Positions 35,967 to 47,473 of a stretch of DNA of 64,000 nt are shown here, piece after piece. The notes under the pieces were generated by a model. That model made no database searches. It had not been told where the DNA came from and saw only the letters and a program-made list of their open reading frames with translations. A program made the translations under genes and the position numbers. Source of the stretch: Celoporthe dispersa (lineage: Eukaryota; Ascomycota; Sordariomycetes; Diaporthales; Cryphonectriaceae); the NCBI GenBank assembly GCA_016584495.1, contig WAID01000013.1:1116001-1180000 (forward strand). Direction: 5' to 3'. How positions within the stretch are numbered: the first letter of the stretch is position 1; each line of letters opens with the position of its first letter.

Positions 35967-36638
35967 GATTCTACATGAGGATCATAAGAGAGCCGTTGAA
36001 GCTAAAAGCCTATTTAAACCATCTATGAGGCACAAGTTTCACTAATACCAACGTCACGGTATGTAACCGGGTCGTTCAGAGCTGAGGCTCTCAGTTGAGA
36101 ACAAGGGTCTTGCGGGCGGTTTTGGAAAACGCAGTAGTGCAGGAAAGCACCAGTGCACAATACGAGGCCGAGCGTGCAATACAACTCCAGAATAAATTGT
36201 CAGGTACAAAATATGGACTGGAAGTCGGCTGTGGGTTGCGTCTTCGGTTGGAGCGCCAGACTTGGTCGTAACATCTCCAGATGACAAGTCGAACGGTCCG
36301 ACGAGAGCTCCCGCTATGATCTGTTTGTGAGGCCTCAGTTGTGACTCGGGCTCTGAGAGGAAGTCACGACAACACACCCTTCCTTGCATCCTGCCATCGT
36401 CACCAGTGCTATGCTCTCTCCTTTTGAGAGCAAGAGAGGGCACCTTCCTCGAACCTCGGGCTACCAGTTGCCTTCCAAATCTCTCCAAATTCAGATCTTC
36501 TCTCTTCTACCCTCCTCTTTTCAAAATTCCTGGCACCTTCTACCTTTTGATCGATCGCTCTCATCAACTGTCAGACCCATCTTTGCAACTACGAGGGCAG
36601 CAATTTGCATTTATTCATCATCGCTTGCCTTGCTGAAG
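35967..36638. other. Intergenic region
   Basis: Between the pseudogene and the coiled-coil protein start. The downstream 250 bp is open in the same frame as the coiled-coil gene (from 36384) but is rich in CT tracts and reads as unlikely protein, so it is taken as promoter and 5' UTR. Confidence 0.45.
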
Positions 36639-39600
36639 ATGGATCAACGATCCAAAGAGAGCTCCGCATGCCTTGCCAAGTCCAGTGAGGACGATGTCGT
36701 GGGCGTCGACGCCGCTGAAGGCTCTGGACAATCCGCGACATGTCAGCATGCTCTCAGCCCGCCATCTCATTTTCTTGGTCAGACTCATTCGTCCCCTGAG
36801 AATTACAGCGCTCCCCAGATTCCCTTCCAGGATCCTCAGCTTGAACCCCTTGCTCGACCGCGACTCGTGGAAGACCTTGACTTTCGTGCTGGCTTTTCCT
36901 ATGGAACGTCAATCAAGATCGCTCCCGGCCAATTCGGCCGACCTAGACTTGCGAAGCCACTATATCAGTTCATCGAGGAGGTTCAAGATAAAACTTCGGT
37001 AGGCATTCATATCGAGGCCAACAAGAGGCAGGCTCCCGATACCCATCCCGTCAATGTGCACTCGGCAGCTCTGCCCGATCTGCAGGAAGAACACCTCCGG
37101 AATCGGCAGTCATCTCGAGACCGCGAATTCCTCAAGCTCGCTCCAGCTCCGGCTCCTCAGAAAGGCTTCGACACTGACCAAGGTTGGGCTGAAGTGGGGG
37201 TCGAGGCCCCGGAAGAGTCTGGCCAACTACACCTTTCCCGCAAGAGACCACCCTTTCCAGACTACCAGCCAGTGTATCGCCAACTGAATGACGGGCAGCC
37301 TCCTCCGCTGAGCAAGACCTCTGCACCTTATGCACTGTGTAGCAGATTTCAGGCTTCTGCGGTCAGACGAGAGGCAAAAGAGCATCCTGAACTGCCATCA
37401 CAGAGTCAAATCCAAGAGACACCGTCCGGCGACCTGCATGCGGTCTCTAGCCAGCACCACTTCGATCAGCGGCACGGCCAGCACCAATCACCAAATCAGA
37501 CCACCACTCTGACCTCCGTGCAGAAGCCGCGCACTTCCCTCCCGAATGACATCTCAGTAACACTGGCTCATCCGCCTCGCCGTCTATCTCAGAACGTGTC
37601 TCCCCGTCGTCTCATGGTCAACCGCCCCTTCCGAGATGGGCAAGGCCAGTCGTCCGATCTTGGCACTCCTTCCTCGAGATGCAGGGTTGCGTCCATCGTG
37701 GGCTCAATAGCAAAGAAGAGGCGTGGACCGAAGCTACTCACATCGTCCTCACACTGCTCCCCAAACCACCCTAGGTCGTACGACCATGATGAGACATCGT
37801 CGGTCCGGAGTCGAAAGCGGACACCATACAGTCCTTTGAGATACTTTCACTCCAAACTGGAGACTACCATGGGCGACCTTGCAGGCTGTCTGAACGACAA
37901 GTTTGGGGATATCAAGCACGATGTCAATCGGCATTTCGAAACAATTGCCAAGCTCAAGCGCAGAATCAAACAGCAGCAAGGAGAGATGTCTCGGCACGAA
38001 AAGGAGACCTCAGAGAAAGATGCAGTGATCCGAGAGCTTGAGCAGGACCAGCGTCGCCTTCTTGAGAGATTAGACGGTGTGGAGCAAGAGCGCCATGCTC
38101 AATCTGACACAGTCTCGAAACTCAAAGAGAAGAGCGCCGCTTACAAGAAATTCCTGAACAGGGCCATAGCGGAGCACCAAGACCTGTATAAGGCTACCCA
38201 GGAGAGGTGCGACGGAGTGATTCTTCAGATGCGGGCTGAAGAAAGCGAGAGGAAAGTTCAGCAGGAACGGAAATTCCAGATGGCTGAAGCCGCTCGTATT
38301 CAACTGAACCAGCTGGTCAAATCGACCGTGTCTCAGTGCAAGCAAAGCGAGAAAGAGTGTAAGTAAAGCTCTTGCTTCAATTCACATAACCTCGCAAACT
38401 GACCTATGCAGACAACCATATCATCGCGTCTCTTGAGCAAAAGGTCCAGGAGCGAGATGCAGATCTCTTGCGTGAGCGCGAGACGTCCAAATCCCTCCTC
38501 CAGCAGAATTCGAGCATCTCCACTGTGGAGGATTCCCTGAAAAGATTTGGATCAAATATCGAGGACATTCTGTCTAAGGTCAACGACTTCGCCTCCCGTA
38601 AACCGCAGCAAGAGAGCCAGGCAGCAAGTGAGGTGCATGCTAAGTAAGTCCCCAATGCCCTCATACAGGTGAATTGATGGGCTAATGGATTAGACTCGAC
38701 ATGGTCATGAAGCACCTTGAATCTCAAGACAAACAAGCGCCTTCTGAAGCTGATGTCCTCGGCCAGCTGCGAGAGCTTCATGAAAAGGCGGTTACCTCGT
38801 GAGTAGAGCACACGAACTCAGCCCAGTGCATAGCTGACTGAAGAAAAAGAATTACCGGCAGCCTCGAGACTATACTAGCATCGCAACTCGAAACTAAGGA
38901 GACCATGTCTTCGATGTGCTCTGGGCTGGACGAGTACGTTGGCGATCTATGGGAGGCTATTGATGAGCGTCAACACGCAATTGAGCAGTACGCCCTGCAG
39001 AGGCAGGATGAAAATGTGCAACGGCAAATCGAGACTCTGGAGGTGGAATTACGCGAGAGGGAAAACGACTGCGCCCGTCAGTCACGGATGCTTCTCGAAT
39101 CTGAAGCGAATGCTAGGGGATATGAAGATCTCATCATTCAGCTCCGAAGCGAGATTGGTGACTTGGAGCGTGCTCAGGCTGCAAGCTTACAGCAATCCGA
39201 AGACTCCAACCTGCTCCGCGAGGAGTGTCGTCAACTGAAGGACGAGGCTGCGGCCAAAGCTTGTCTGGTATCCGAGCTCCAAGACCAGCTCCAGGAGGGT
39301 CACGCCACCATCCTCGCAAAAACCAAGAAACATGATGAGGACACCGAACAGCTTCGCAGCCTTCTGGAGCAGCAAGTTGTGGAATCCAAAGCCACGCAAT
39401 TACAGGCCGTCGAAGCTGCACAGAACGAAGCAATTATCCGGATGGATGAAGTCAAGACCGATCTCGAGAAACAGCTTGCCCAGGCCCTGGATGAGCAAAG
39501 GGCACTGAAACTTGAAATTAGTGCAACGAAGCACAAAATCAAGGTCCTGAGCGAGGAGGGCGCGAAGGATTCTGAGAAGATGGCCGCCTTGGAATCGAAG

Positions 39601-40767
39601 CTTTCAACAGCCCAACATGAGGCTACCAAAACCAGACAGGAGACCATCTGCAAGGAAAAGGAAAAGGATGTTGCCAGACAGCAGCAACTGAAACTCCAGG
39701 CCCAACTGGTCATGGCCGATCAGAGGTTCATGAACTTAGCAGACAATGCTAAAGCTTACGATGTAGCTGTGAAAGCAGTACTCCGGAGTCTGAAGCAGTG
39801 GACGCAGAAATGTGCAGCCATCCAGAGGATGGCATCTGAGCTCTCCAAGACCAAGGACCGAGGTTTCGACCGTATCGATCCGAGATTTAAGCCACTGATC
39901 CAATTACAGCTTTTGCAGAGGGCAGTTGTGCAATATTGCCTGACACGAGGACGATCAAGCCTCCCAGTGACGGACGATCAGGGTCTCCGATCAAAATTCT
40001 TCATTGACAACCTGGTGAACGTTCGGCGCGTTACTGTCAGAAGCCCATCAAGCGACGCGCCTTCACCCGAGCCGCCCTCGGTCCAAACGGAACAAGAGCG
40101 CCGGCGAATTGCAGAACCGCGAAGGTCCATCATGAAATCTATTATGACTCCCAGTCAGCTGCTGGCTCTTGAGGACAAGCAATCTCCTGAGGCTCTCGGC
40201 CATGAGGGTCGTGCTCGAAGCGAGCACAAAGGCATACATGACGGAACACAGGATAAGACCTCGGATGCAAGCACGACAAGCCGCAACAGTATCCTCCGTC
40301 GCGGCCCCTACAACAGGCTCGTTGCTGGGAGCAATCTTAGCACCCCACATCTGGTAGCGGCGTCGAACAACAGATCACTCTCGGACGTCAAGACGAATTG
40401 CACGGACGTGACAGAGCACGGCATTATGCGTCCGACTGTGGCCATTGAGACCAGGAAGCGCAAGGGATTGTCCAGCTCAGAGCCATCCAGCCAGGAAGGA
40501 GAGACACCAAGGAAGAGGACAAGAGCCACCTTGCAGAGAGTGGGACCAGCTTTATTGACGGCCTATTCGTCTCCCGTGGAGTGTGTTCAAGAATCAGAGG
40601 CCCAGCGAGTCGTCCATGCACCGCACGGAGCAAACCACAGGCTTACTGTCAACGAGGATGTGCGGGATTCTTCGACCAAGGCATCGAATTCCTCTCAAGG
40701 CGTGCACCAACCCCACATAGGCGCGGACACTGCTGATGAAAGCCAAGGTAGTGCAGGGCACCTTTGA
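36639..40767 (+). CDS. Large coiled-coil protein (~1320 aa)
   Basis: Exons 36639..38358, 38412..38643, 38694..38798 and 38850 or 38862..40767; donors GTAAGT, GTAAGT, GTGAGT. Both last acceptors keep frame (1324 or 1320 aa). Start at MDQRSKESS chosen over the in-frame ATG at 36405 because the upstream part looks like leader. The first ~400 residues are disordered and Pro/Gln-rich; a long segmented coiled coil follows (KLKRRIKQQQGEMSRHEKE on; EQKVQERDADLLRERE; then DSNLLREECRQLKDEA to about residue 950), with a small globular stretch (KAYDVAVKAVLRSLKQWTQK) and a basic disordered tail. This is the shape of structural or cytoskeletal/spindle-pole proteins, but no family is recognised. Confidence 0.75.
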
Positions 40768-41639
40768 GCAGTCGCAATGTACAATCCCCGGACGGCATTC
40801 AAGTTTTCCTGTCTATGTTCTATCAGCGGCGACAGTCGTCGCATGGGGCCGGGGCTTCTTCTCAAGACTGAACGATCTCCTCCTAGGACGTACAGGCCGG
40901 GGGCCAGGCAGACCCTTTCCATGCTGGTGGACTGGTGTATCGTTTCTCTTCACCCGAAGCTTCCCTATTGCCCCCAAATTGGTACCCCCGAGGTTTTTGG
41001 AATGCGGCGAGATTACAAAGAATCCTGTCACACGCATGCAAACTTTTGAAGGAAGGGGGAAACCATTTTCTACTCCAGGTTTTCCGACACACGCGGCGGA
41101 TCGGTCCAGGAGGGTCATCCTCAATTGCGAGCGTGTGATAATTTTGAGATTGTCGATTCGAAATCGCACAAGTGTTGATGTTCTTCGACGGTGCGTCTCC
41201 AAGTAGCTGAGATTTTATTTTTGGTACGTAGGTCGTAATCAACTACCATTTGCGCTCTCACGAAGCTTCTAAATAACGAGGTGAGTCTCGGTGCGGCGTC
41301 TATATCTTGTTGATCTCGTCCCAGGCCCTGGGACCCAACAGTCGCCGCCTACATGACAATTCCAACAGCTCCCTCCTGCCACCAAATCTGGTGGTCTTGA
41401 ACAGGTCCGTTGTGCCCCCCTGGGACCATCCGGATACGGGAGCAAAGCTCCTGCTGTCATTGTTTTCCACCATCCTTTTCTTTGGGCCTCGCGGCGGCGT
41501 GACCGTAACTGTGTACGTTCTTTTTTCGAAGAGGGTCGAATGCCTCTGCCCGCCGTGCCATTGGCTCCGTACCATTGCTTGCATTGGGGTACCGCGCCCG
41601 TGGGCCGACTCGATGTGGTCGCATCATCGCATGCCGAGA
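40768..41639. other. Convergent intergenic region
   Basis: Between the coiled-coil gene (+) and the bL33m gene (-). Several overlapping short ORFs on both strands, none coding-like. Nothing else recognised. Confidence 0.4.
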
Positions 41640-42102
41640 TTATTTGTTACCTCGTCGTTTCGCCTCCAAGAAGAGAACTTTTCTGCGTACTGTATTCCGG
41701 CTCGAGAGTCAGCAACCATGCCCCGAGCTCTTTCTTCTTATTCCTTCTGTCCTTTCTCGCCAATGTGCAATGTAGCCACGGCGCTGCCCCCTTCCGTTTA
41801 TCCCAGCAACTTTCCCTCTGTGCCTCACACACACAGACGACCGCGCAGGGCTGAGGGTAGGAGGAGTTGAGGCGTTTCAATTCGCAATGAACGTACCGAC
41901 GGGGTCGTATTTAAGCATGCTCATCGGCGGCGAGGTGCGCGGGCGGCGGAACTGGTAGAAGAAGCCCGTCATGGCCATGGAGATGAGGCGCACCGAGACG
42001 ATGCGGGATTTGGCTGCGGGGATCAGAGGTCAGCGTCTGCCTGTGTACGTCGGTACTACTGTCACAGAGGGAAACGGTGGAGTGCATACTTTTCTTGGCC
42101 AT
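41640..42102 (-). CDS. MRPL39: Mitochondrial large-subunit ribosomal protein bL33m
   Basis: Three tiny exons: 42102..42090 (13 nt), 42013..41897 and 41689..41640, total 180 nt, 59 aa. Donors GTATGC and GTACGT; acceptors GCAG and TACAG. The joined protein starts MAKKTKSRIVSVRLIS and ends VLFLEAKRRGNK, with AMTGFF and MLKYDP between, the diagnostic pattern of the bL33 family; length is right. It acts in the mitochondrial 54S subunit near the E site. No separate presequence is visible, as in other fungal bL33m, whose basic N-terminus suffices for import. Each exon is too short to show as an ORF, and the downstream intron is over 200 nt, so automatic calls would easily miss it. Confidence 0.93.
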
Positions 42103-43121
42103 GACTGCTGCTGCTGGAGGGGTTTGTCTCGAGGGGGGCGTGGGCAGTGACGGAGGGCAGCGGCCGCAGGGTGACGCGAAACGGGACCTTGGGGGACAAT
42201 TTTTGGGGGTGCGGTTGCGATGGCGGCGGCTAAGGCGCGGTTAGGATTAGCCGCGGTGTACCCTAACCCTCTCGATGTTGTTATTTTTTGTATGTCCTCC
42301 ACGCCACCGAATTTTGTGTCTTGGATCCAAGGAAAGGAAAATGAAATGAGAAAAGAGAAAAGGCCTCATTTGTGTCGATTCTTGGAAGTCTAGGCTCTTT
42401 ATACTTTAGCATCTATTCTGGCTACAATTGGCGGAGGTCACGTCCAGAGAGCTTGTCTACTAAGTAAGTACTTTGCACTTGAATTGCCCAGCTCGCTCAG
42501 TACTTGGTTAATTATTAGATCATAAATGCCTTGGGCTCAGGAAATTCTCTAACATCACGCAGGGCCATTCCTCCATTATTTCATATCAAACCCTCTCTCC
42601 AGACATTTCGCCCGCTCAGAGTAGCCAGCCCCTCCATCCTCTTCGCAGACCTCTCCGTCTAAGCCGTGATCGCCTCCCTCTTCTCTCCAGCATTGAACGT
42701 GGCCAGGACCTTGCCGTACCTGCTAAACCTTGCCTCCTGCGCCGACCCGTCGTCATCGTAAGGAGAACCATCTCTTGATGTTCTCCGTGCTTAAGCCAAC
42801 GACACGTCAAGCTAGGCACATATCAATGAAAGCTACCACATCGCGGAGAGGCTGAATTAAAGTGACTCGTGAATTACTTTGGAGAATCTAGACCTAATGG
42901 TCCATCTAGTTGACCACGTTCCTGATACTTCTCTATTCACCGCTGGACTATTGTATCTCCTTGAATACAGACGTCAGATTAGGTCCGATAATCCACGGCG
43001 ATTAATTAATTGGCAGACGCAACACCTGGTCATGCTTCTTTGCCATGCTCAATCACGACCTGCTCCTGCACATGACTGAAATCGACTGATATGTACTGTA
43101 ATCATTGCTCAGCTTGGATTT

Positions 43122-43394
43122 CTAAGCCTCGTAGGCTTGGAAATCGTACCATCTCCCAGGGAAGGCCTCCAGCTTCACATGCAGAGGCGGCTTACCTCCG
43201 ACCGTGACACAGGCCTGCACCGCACACGGGTTCGCTGCAGAGGCAAGCAAGCTTACATCCGGAGTGCTCATCGGGATAACGGCGCAGGACTGGCTGTATC
43301 GCCGGGCGGCAGGAAACATGGTGTCGAGCATGATGTGTGTCTCATCCGTGGCGTCCACCACGAAATGCCGGTCAAGGAAGTGTTTCAACGTCAT
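43122..43394 (-). CDS. Hypothetical 90-aa ORF or exon fragment
   Basis: Open frame of 90 codons with mostly G/C third positions, like the real genes here and unlike shadow ORFs. It starts MTLKHFLDRHFVVDATDETH and contains cysteines at CAVIPMST and NPCAVQACVTVGG. Two strong GTAAGC donor-like sites lie inside it, so it may be a leading exon of a spliced gene or a remnant. No family recognised. Low confidence. Confidence 0.3.
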   Translation of the reverse strand: MTLKHFLDRHFVVDATDETHIMLDTMFPAARRYSQSCAVIPMSTPDVSLLASAANPCAVQACVTVGGKPPLHVKLEAFPGRWYDFQAYEA

Positions 43395-43526
43395 GCGGGC
43401 GGGGATTAAAAACGGGCGTCGGATTTAAGGTGCAGCCTAGTGAGGGTTCGCTACAGTGATGCCATAGCGCAGCCCCTCACTCGGGAGGTACAATGTTGCA
43501 TCGAGCCAGCACGACAGATGAAGAAG

Positions 43527-43558
43527 TGAGTCACTGATCGAGAGGAACAAGATATAAA
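43527..43558 (+). promoter_or_regulatory. TGAGTCA element and TATA box upstream of aldo-keto reductase
   Basis: TGAGTCA at 43527-43533 is a perfect AP-1/Gcn4-type (CPC-1 in filamentous fungi) core. TATAAA at 43553-43558 lies 134 bp before the ATG at 43692. Together they suggest stress- or starvation-inducible expression; binding is inferred only. Confidence 0.45.
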
Positions 43559-43691
43559 GGTCCACACATCCCCACACTCGAGGCCTAGCTATCCCTCAAG
43601 ACAGCTTTGTACTTACCCTCGCCACCAGGACCGGGATACTTACATACTCCCAGAAACGAGCTTCGAGGCACCTCACCAAACAACAACCACC

Positions 43692-44932
43692 ATGGCACCC
43701 GACTACCCCAAGCGTAAGCTCGGCGACGACCTCGTCTCGGCCCAGGGCCTCGGCTGCATGGGCATGTCCTTCTCCTACACCTCCTTCGGCGGGCAGGACG
43801 ACGAGGAGTCACTGCGCGTGCTGACGCGGGCGGCCGACATGGGCATCACGTTCTGGGACACGTCCGACATTTACGGCCCTTACAAGAACGAGGAGCTGAT
43901 CGGGCGCTGGTTCAGGGAGACGGGCCGCCGCGACGAGATCTTCCTGGCGTCCAAGTTCGCAAACAAGTTCGTGGATGGGCAGATGGTTGTCTACGGCTCG
44001 CCCGAGTACGTCAAGGAGGCGTGCGCCGCCAGCCTGGAGCGCCTGGGGACCGACCGCATCGACCTGTACTACCAGCACCGCATCGACCCCAACACACCGG
44101 TTGAGAAGACCGTGCAGGTGAGTTCCCTTCAGCCCCCCACCCCCCTCCTTTCCTCTCTTGGGGCGGTATATCCCATCGTTGACTGCGGTTCAGACCGCCC
44201 TGCTGACCTCTTCTCCCTCTTCCCGCTGCAGGCCATGGCGGAGCTCAAGGCCGAGGGCAATATCCGCTACCTGGGGTTGTCAGAGTGCTCGGCGCGCACT
44301 CTCGAGCGGGCCTGCAAGGTGCACCCGATCGCGGCGGCACAGATGGAGTACTCGCCCTTCGCCCTGGAGATCGAGTCGGAGCAGACCAACCTCCTCAAGA
44401 CGGCCCGGGCGCACGGCGTCAAGCTGATCGCCTACTCGCCGCTCGGCCGTGGGTTTCCTGACGGGGTCGATCCGGAGCCCGGCGGACCTGGACGAGAAGG
44501 ACGGGCGCAGGATCCACCCTCGGTTCAGCGAGGAGAACTTCCCTGGAAACCTGAAGCTGGTTGAGACCCTGGCCGCCATAGCTAAGGAGAAAGGGTGTAC
44601 GCCGGGCCAGCTGTCGATTGCCTGGGTGATGGCGCAGGGAGAGGGTAGGTCATCTGTTCCTCTTCGCACCCCGGCGGGCGGAATGTTACACGTGGGTGGT
44701 GGCTGACTTTTGACCGCGCTGTTGCGGGATCTTAGATGTCATCCCGATTCCAGGCACGAAGAGGGTCAAGTACCTCGAGGAGAATGCGGGCGCCGTCAAT
44801 GTCCAGCTGTCCAAGGAGGAGGAGATCAAGATCCGCAAGGCTATCGAGAGCGTGGGCGGATCCAAGGGAGCACGCTACCCGGAAGCCATGATGAGCAAGT
44901 GCTTTGGCGACAGCGTGGAGCTGGAGGAGTGA
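43692..44932 (+). CDS. Aldo-keto reductase (AKR13/YakC-like), apparent frameshift
   Basis: NADPH-dependent reductase of aldehydes and ketones, cytosolic TIM barrel. Exons 43692..44117, 44232..44644, 44736..44932. Catalytic tetrad visible: Asp and Tyr in WDTSDIYGPY, Lys in LASKFAN, His in YYQHRID. The cofactor-side segments YSPLGRGF and VIPIPGTKRVKYLEEN are typical. The reading frame breaks at GGGTTT (44451-44456): the first frame gives RGF then nonsense, while the +1 frame gives FLTGSIRSPADLDEKDGRRI, the expected continuation. One base fewer yields 1035 nt, 344 aa, the usual length. The first intron is in frame (114 nt), so a naive ORF reads through it. Preceded by a TATA box and a TGAGTCA site. 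Confidence 0.9.
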
Positions 44933-45970
44933 GAATCGATGACAGCCTGTGCCCGGGGGTCAGACTGGCCAATACAGGAAACAAGGAGAGCCGACAACAT
45001 TCAGTAGTGACTGTTGCAGACAATACATCAGCAAGTATTACCGGTAAATTGTCAGCGACCATGCTCAAATGGTGTCGCAGCTGTTCCAGACCCCACGGAT
45101 AAACGAAGAGCAAGCCTTCCTCCCTCCATGGACGAGGAGGGGACACATGGACTTGCGACCATAGGTGCATCCACCGGCGTCTCGGCATCCGTCGCGGTCC
45201 GGCGGCCGTGGTTGCAGCGAAGCCGACCAGCCGCTTTCCCAGCTTCTTTTTACTGCGGTGATCCTTCTTCAGCAGATCGTTCTCGACCCGAAATTCATTC
45301 CTTGCCTTTTCCAGACATGCTATTCGGTAAAGCGATCAGCTGCTCTGTTCCCGCAGGCAAGTGCCGTGATGCTGTTGGGTTAGCATAGGAAACACGTGTG
45401 CCACTGCACGACTCTTATTAGACGACGACGGCACGGGAGAGGGCAGGACTGCGTCTTGATTCGACCAAGATGCGAGTGGTGCGAGAAAATGCACCCAGGA
45501 AAAAAAGAAGGATTGGTTTTCTCCCGTGCTTGGCAAAGAGGATGATCGACACACCATTGTCGGAAAGAGATGTGCTGCTGCTGTGCGCTGAAGCGACTCG
45601 TTGCAATACACAGACAGTATAACGGAGAGCGAGTGAGTGAATTAATCGGTGGAAGAGAGACCGCCGACTTCCGAGACATCCATCATACGCTGCCCCCAGG
45701 CTGCAGCCACCAAGCAGCTTGGCACACCCCTCGAAACAACTCCCTAGAACGGGATGTGAGGTCGGAAGTCGGAGGTTTCCCAGATGTGGCTGCGGCCTAG
45801 CCATGCATTGCAACGTCGTCATGGTCGTCTTCCGGCCTGGCTGCACTGCCAACTAGCCTGTCCGTCCGGCTTTCGGCTGATAAGCCTGCTTTCTGGGGGG
45901 GGGGAGGCCCGACGGTCTGCTGTCGAACCAAGTTTTTTTCTTTCTTTCTCTTTTTCCTGTCTGGTCTCTT

Positions 45971-45993
45971 TTTATTATTATTATTATTATTAT
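45971..45993. repeat. ATT trinucleotide microsatellite
   Basis: About seven perfect ATT copies inside a T-rich tract. Intergenic. Confidence 0.8.
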
Positions 45994-46966
45994 TTTTTTG
46001 CTATCTTGCTAGGTGACGACGCTTCGGTGTGTAGATCTGTGGCACAGGTGCAGCTCCAACAATTGACATGAGAAATGACAAGCGAATGATGTACCGCAGT
46101 GTGGTACACACCAGGTTATAAGGTGTGGCTCGAGCCTTACTCACGGTCAGGATCAGAGACGCGCAATCTGCAACGCGAGAAGATGTGATGAGCACTGCCT
46201 GTGACAAAGGCCTGGGAAGTCACGTCCCAATACAGGCATGTGCAAGGTCAATCGCTGTAGCAAAACCTGCTGCAGATTTATTTTCCTGAGCAGAACTGGG
46301 CTTAGCGTCCGTGCCGCATACCCGGTCGTGTGGGTCTGGTTGTTTTTTTTCTTCTTTTTTTTTCTTCCTCCTTTTGTTCCTTTTTTTCTTTTCCTCTTTG
46401 TTCGAAAGTAAATGAATTGGCTCCCCCACACAGAAAATGTCAGCGAAACAACTGCGTGGCCGAAGAGTTCGAGAGGATATAATGGAGACTGCAACCTCAA
46501 TGTCGGTGAAGGTAAAGAGGTGAACAGCAATGTAACATACCCGCGACGGGAGGGGGAAGCTGCGGGACTGTGCCTGCGTGCTGGAGACCTTCCTCCCCAA
46601 TGAGACGGCACATACAATTTCTATAATCTCCCAATGGAGCATAGACCGACACCCACACTGCCCGCACGTGGTGTGAGCTGCTATGGGTACTTACTGTACT
46701 AGTACGCAAGGAGGCACTGCGCGCCGCAGGACTCGTCATCGCCTTGCCCCTGGCCGTTGGTTGCTCTCCCCCACGTCCATTACGACGACCCAGCAGGCGC
46801 CCCACAGGTCGTCTCGGGGGAGGGAGATTTGAGAGACAGATAATTTTAGATAGGGGCCATGTTCAGTCGGCAGGAGAAGGAGGAGAGGAGGAGACGGAGG
46901 AGAGAGAAGAAAACGAACAAGAGGTAGACAGGCGACAGACCGTCGATTGGGGGTTTGAGAGCCGGT

Positions 46967-47003
46967 CATCCATCAATCCATCAATCCATCCATCCATCCA
47001 TCC
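46967..47003. repeat. CATC/CAAT tetranucleotide microsatellite
   Basis: Tandem CATC copies with two CAATC variants near the start. It lies in the upstream region of the GT69 gene. Confidence 0.85.
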
Positions 47004-47473
47004 GTCGTCGACCGTCGACCTCTCCCGATCAAACCATCCCTCCCTTCTCTGCCCGGTCTCTCGATCGCGGTTGGAGTTGCGACTTTTCACCCCCCTGCAC
47101 CGACGGGCACCAGCCCTATCTGGAGCAGCTCTCAAGGCTTTCCATCATCTGCCGTGTACGTCCAACATCCCAAAATCCCCCCTCTGCCACTGGCGAAAAG
47201 AGAAAAGAGAGAGACAAAAAAAGAAACCAAAAAAAAAGAGCACCGTGCAGCCCGTTTCGAGACTGCACTGCTTGCTGTTGGTCAGACACACTTACTAACT
47301 GATCCTGCCTCCTCACGCAGACCTTCTTCACCCCGCCGTGCCGCTATAGTATAGACTCTTCGTCGAGCCTCCTTCATCACGCTGTCTGTTCCTACCCCGA
47401 CCGTCATGTTCGACCCGCTCTGTCCTCCTCCCACCCGCCCATCTCCTCTGCTGCGCACAACAAGACAGGCACC

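Larger units (their letters stand above)
42103..43691. other. Gene-poor region with two coding-like islands
   Basis: About 1.6 kb between bL33m (-) and the aldo-keto reductase (+). The first part is the bL33m promoter. Two minus-strand stretches, 43122-43394 and 42659-42778, have coding-like codon use (reported separately). The remainder is AT-rich. Confidence 0.45.
44933..47473. other. Gene-poor region with simple repeats
   Basis: About 2.5 kb. Holds T/C-rich tracts (45935-45970, 46343-46400), an ATT repeat (about 45971-45993) and a CATC repeat (46967-47003). The last few hundred bases are promoter and 5' UTR of the GT69 gene. ORFs are short and overlapping; no gene supported. Confidence 0.5.
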
